Origin: Sphingomonadales bacterium
Lineage (GTDB): Bacteria; Pseudomonadota; Alphaproteobacteria; Sphingomonadales; Sphingomonadaceae
Direction of reading: 5' to 3'
Assembly (NCBI GenBank): GCA_004292705.1
Contig: RDXA01000122.1
Coordinates: 1 to 8,287 of the forward strand
DNA: 8,287 nucleotides
Below the pieces are notes generated by a model that had not been told where the DNA came from, made no database searches, and saw nothing but the letters and a program-made list of their open reading frames with translations. Shown here piece by piece: positions 6,404 to 8,287 of the stretch. The position numbers were made by a program, and so were the translations under genes. How positions within the stretch are numbered: position 1 is the stretch's first letter; each line of letters begins with the position of its first letter.

Positions 6404-7435
6404 ATGCCCGAAACCCCGCCCTCCTCCTCCCGTCGCAGCGCCACGCTGGAGGACATTGCGCGCGAGGCGGGCGTCTCGATCTCGACCGTCAGCCGCGCGC
6501 TCAACGACAGCCCTTCGGTCAAGCGGCGCACCAAGCAGCAGATCTGGCAGATCGCCCGCGCGCATGACTACGAGTTCCGCGCCAGCATGCCGAGCGGCCC
6601 GATCGGCGCGGATGCGACCATCGCGGTGGTCGTCCCCGCCCCGCAGGCGCGCGACAGCCGGGTGGCGGACCCCTTCTTCCTCGAACTCCTCGCCGGAATT
6701 GCCGAGGCCGCGCGCGAGCGCAATGCCGACCTGCTGATCAGTCACCTCAGCCCGCGCGCCGGGGGCGATCTCGACTATGCCATGAGCACCAGCCGCGCGA
6801 CCGGCGTGATCTTTATCGGGCAAAGCTCGCTTCACCACGAATTCAACGCGCTGGCCGCGCGCGACAACCGCTTTGTGGTGTGGGGTGCGGAGTTTCCCGA
6901 CGCCCAATACTGCGCGATCGGATCGGACAACCTTGCCGGTGGCCGCCGCGCCACGGCCCACCTCGCCCGGCTCGGACGGCGGCGCATCCTGTTCCTCGGC
7001 GACACCGAAGCGCCCGAGGCCGAACAGCGCTTCCGAGGCTACCGTCAGGCGCTGGAACAGGCCGGGGTCGGGCTTGATGACGATTTGATCGTGCCGGCCC
7101 ATTTCGAAGTCCACTCCGCCGAGGCCGCGGTGCGCAGCGCGGTTGCGCGGGGGCTGCGGTTCGATGCAGTGTTCGCCGCGAGCGATCTTATCGCCATTGG
7201 CGCAATCCGGGCGCTGACCCGATCCGGCATGCGGGTGCCCGAGGATGTCTCGGTGGTCGGCTACGACAATATTCCCGCCGCCCGGCTCGTCACCCCGCAG
7301 CTCACCACCATCGATCAGGACGCCAATCTGGCGGGCCGGATGCTGGTATCGAAGCTGATCGACAAGGGTGATGGCCCGGCAATCTCGCAGCGGCTTGAAA
7401 CAAGCCTGCTGATCCGCGAAAGTTGCGGGGGATAG
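6404..7435 (+). CDS. LacI-family transcriptional regulator of the maltodextrin locus
   Basis: A 343-residue LacI/GalR-type repressor. The N-terminal helix-turn-helix is textbook: TLEDIAREAGVSISTVSRALN at about 14-34, with the recognition helix in STVSRALN. A periplasmic-binding-protein-like sensor domain follows from about residue 70, with the family signatures FAASDLIAIGAIRAL and VSVVGYDNIPAARLVTPQLTTI near the C-terminus. The hinge between the two domains (about 54-70, HDYEFRASMPSGPIGAD) lacks the usual PNxxARxL pattern. It lies 8 bases after the alpha-glucosidase with only a weak ribosome site (AGG, 7 bases before ATG). It probably represses both operons, and its own, through the TRCAAA/TTTGCA repeats at 2721-2858. 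The effector is unknown; maltose or a maltodextrin is the obvious guess. An activator role cannot be excluded. Confidence 0.92.
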   Translation: MPETPPSSSRRSATLEDIAREAGVSISTVSRALNDSPSVKRRTKQQIWQIARAHDYEFRASMPSGPIGADATIAVVVPAPQARDSRVADPFFLELLAGIAEAARERNADLLISHLSPRAGGDLDYAMSTSRATGVIFIGQSSLHHEFNALAARDNRFVVWGAEFPDAQYCAIGSDNLAGGRRATAHLARLGRRRILFLGDTEAPEAEQRFRGYRQALEQAGVGLDDDLIVPAHFEVHSAEAAVRSAVARGLRFDAVFAASDLIAIGAIRALTRSGMRVPEDVSVVGYDNIPAARLVTPQLTTIDQDANLAGRMLVSKLIDKGDGPAISQRLETSLLIRESCGG

Positions 7436-7439
7436 AACC

Positions 7440-8287
7440 ATGATCGAAGCCAGCGCAGCACCGGCACCGCTCAGGAGCATCGTCATTGTCGGGGGCGGCA
7501 GCGCGGGCTGGATGACGGCGGCGGCGCTGGCCGAGGCGGTGGGCCGCTCCTGCGCGATCACGCTGATCGAAAGCGAAGCCATCGGCACGGTCGGCGTGGG
7601 CGAGGCGACCATCCCGCCGATCCGCCACTTCAACCGCCGCCTCGGGATCGACGAGGTGACCTTCGTGCGCGAGACGCAGGGTTCGTTCAAGCTGGGGATC
7701 GAGTTCGTCGACTGGGGGCGCAAGGGCCACAGCTATTTCCACCCTTTCGGCCAGTATGGTGCCGAGTTCGACAGCGTGCCTTTCTACCATCACTGGATGC
7801 GGGAATATCTCGAAGGGCGGGTGGACGGCCCGATCGACGATTTTGCGATGTGCTGGGCGATGGCCAAGGCGGGCAAGTTCACCCATCCCGCAGCAGATCG
7901 GCGGATGATCCAGTCGACCTTCGACTATGCCTATCACTTCGATGCCGGGCTCTATGCCGCCTTCCTCAGGCGCTATGCCGAAGCACGGGGTGTGGTGCGC
8001 AAGGAAGGTCGCGTCGTTGACGTGTCGTTGCGGGGTCATGACGGGTTCATTGATAGCGTGTCGCTGGATGACGGCACACGCATCGAAGGCGAATTCTTCA
8101 TCGATTGCAGCGGCTTTCGCGGGCTGCTGATCGAGGAGGCACTGGCAGCCGGTTATGACAACTGGCAGCATTGGCTGCCCTGTGATCGCGCTGTTGCGGT
8201 GCCCTGCGAAAAGGGAGAATTCACTCCCTACACCCGCTCCACCGCGCGTGAGGCAGGGTGGCAGTGGCGCATCCCGCTCCAGCACCG
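7440..8287 (+). CDS. Flavin-dependent tryptophan-halogenase-family protein (3' end outside window)
   Basis: The first 282 residues of a protein of the tryptophan halogenase (PrnA-like) family, whose members are usually about 500 residues. The FAD-binding motif GGGSAGW is at 18-24 and the second flavin-contact block VGVGEATIP at 51-59. The lysine that forms the chlorinating intermediate in true halogenases is present as K84 in GSFKLGIEF. The family WxWxIP motif, thought to block monooxygenation, is present as WQWRIP (273-278), close to the window end. It starts 4 bases after the LacI stop with GGGGG just upstream, so it shares the sugar operon. In alphaproteobacteria such proteins often sit beside TonB-dependent receptor and carbohydrate genes, with no known halogenation substrate. 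The family is certain; halogenation of tryptophan is not, and no flavin reductase is visible here. The active-site glutamate of the C-terminal half lies outside the window. Confidence 0.9.
   Translation, partial: MIEASAAPAPLRSIVIVGGGSAGWMTAAALAEAVGRSCAITLIESEAIGTVGVGEATIPPIRHFNRRLGIDEVTFVRETQGSFKLGIEFVDWGRKGHSYFHPFGQYGAEFDSVPFYHHWMREYLEGRVDGPIDDFAMCWAMAKAGKFTHPAADRRMIQSTFDYAYHFDAGLYAAFLRRYAEARGVVRKEGRVVDVSLRGHDGFIDSVSLDDGTRIEGEFFIDCSGFRGLLIEEALAAGYDNWQHWLPCDRAVAVPCEKGEFTPYTRSTAREAGWQWRIPLQH

Noticed and set aside
6398..7723. Very long minus-strand open frame spanning the regulator and the start of the halogenase gene (441 codons)
   Set aside because: It crosses two well-supported plus-strand genes and has no recognisable domain. 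Such frames are common in high-GC DNA where stops are rare.
7302..8285. Minus-strand open frame opposite the halogenase gene (327 codons)
   Set aside because: The plus strand reads an unmistakable flavin-dependent halogenase from 7440; the opposite frame is a shadow.
1..8287. CRISPR arrays, tRNA or rRNA genes, insertion sequences, intrinsic terminators
   Set aside because: I saw no regular repeat-spacer pattern, no cloverleaf-like gene, no transposase and no hairpin followed by a T run. Gaps between genes within each operon are too short to hold any of these.

Overview
The window is an accessory sugar-catabolism locus from a high-GC proteobacterium. Gene content and protein style (MFS sugar importer, GH13_23-type alpha-glucosidase, LacI regulator and a flavin-dependent 'tryptophan halogenase' in one cluster) fit an alphaproteobacterium of the Sphingomonadales/Caulobacterales kind, such as Erythrobacter, Porphyrobacter or Novosphingobium. 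That placement comes from recognising the proteins; no search was run.

Layout. Two divergent operons flank a control region at about 2595-2904. Leftward (minus strand) run an MFS sugar transporter (2594 to 1137) and, overlapping its stop codon by 4 bases, an exported GH13 alpha-amylase (start 1140). Rightward (plus strand) run a second exported GH13 amylase (2905-4743), a cytoplasmic GH13 alpha-glucosidase (4743-6395), a LacI-family regulator (6404-7435) and a flavin-dependent halogenase-like enzyme cut off by the window end (7440-8287). Rightward genes are separated by -1, 8 and 4 bases, so they look like one transcript.

How it works together (inference). The two signal-peptide-bearing amylases cut starch or maltodextrins outside the inner membrane. 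The MFS symporter imports maltose or short maltodextrins, and the cytoplasmic alpha-glucosidase releases glucose. The LacI protein probably represses both operons through three operator-like repeats (TRCAAA-N2-TTTGCA type) in the control region and is released by a maltodextrin or derivative. No outer-membrane receptor lies in the window; one may lie beyond the halogenase-like gene.

Most notable point. The leftward amylase does not finish as an amylase. After about residue 320 the same open frame changes into what reads clearly as the first cytoplasmic domain of a type II secretion GspF protein and runs off the window start. The change falls inside a stretch (VGSGLPL, about 172-192) that suits both families. 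This is either a real recombination that truncated the amylase or, more probably, a short-overlap assembly chimera. Anything inferred from bases 1-192 should be treated with caution.
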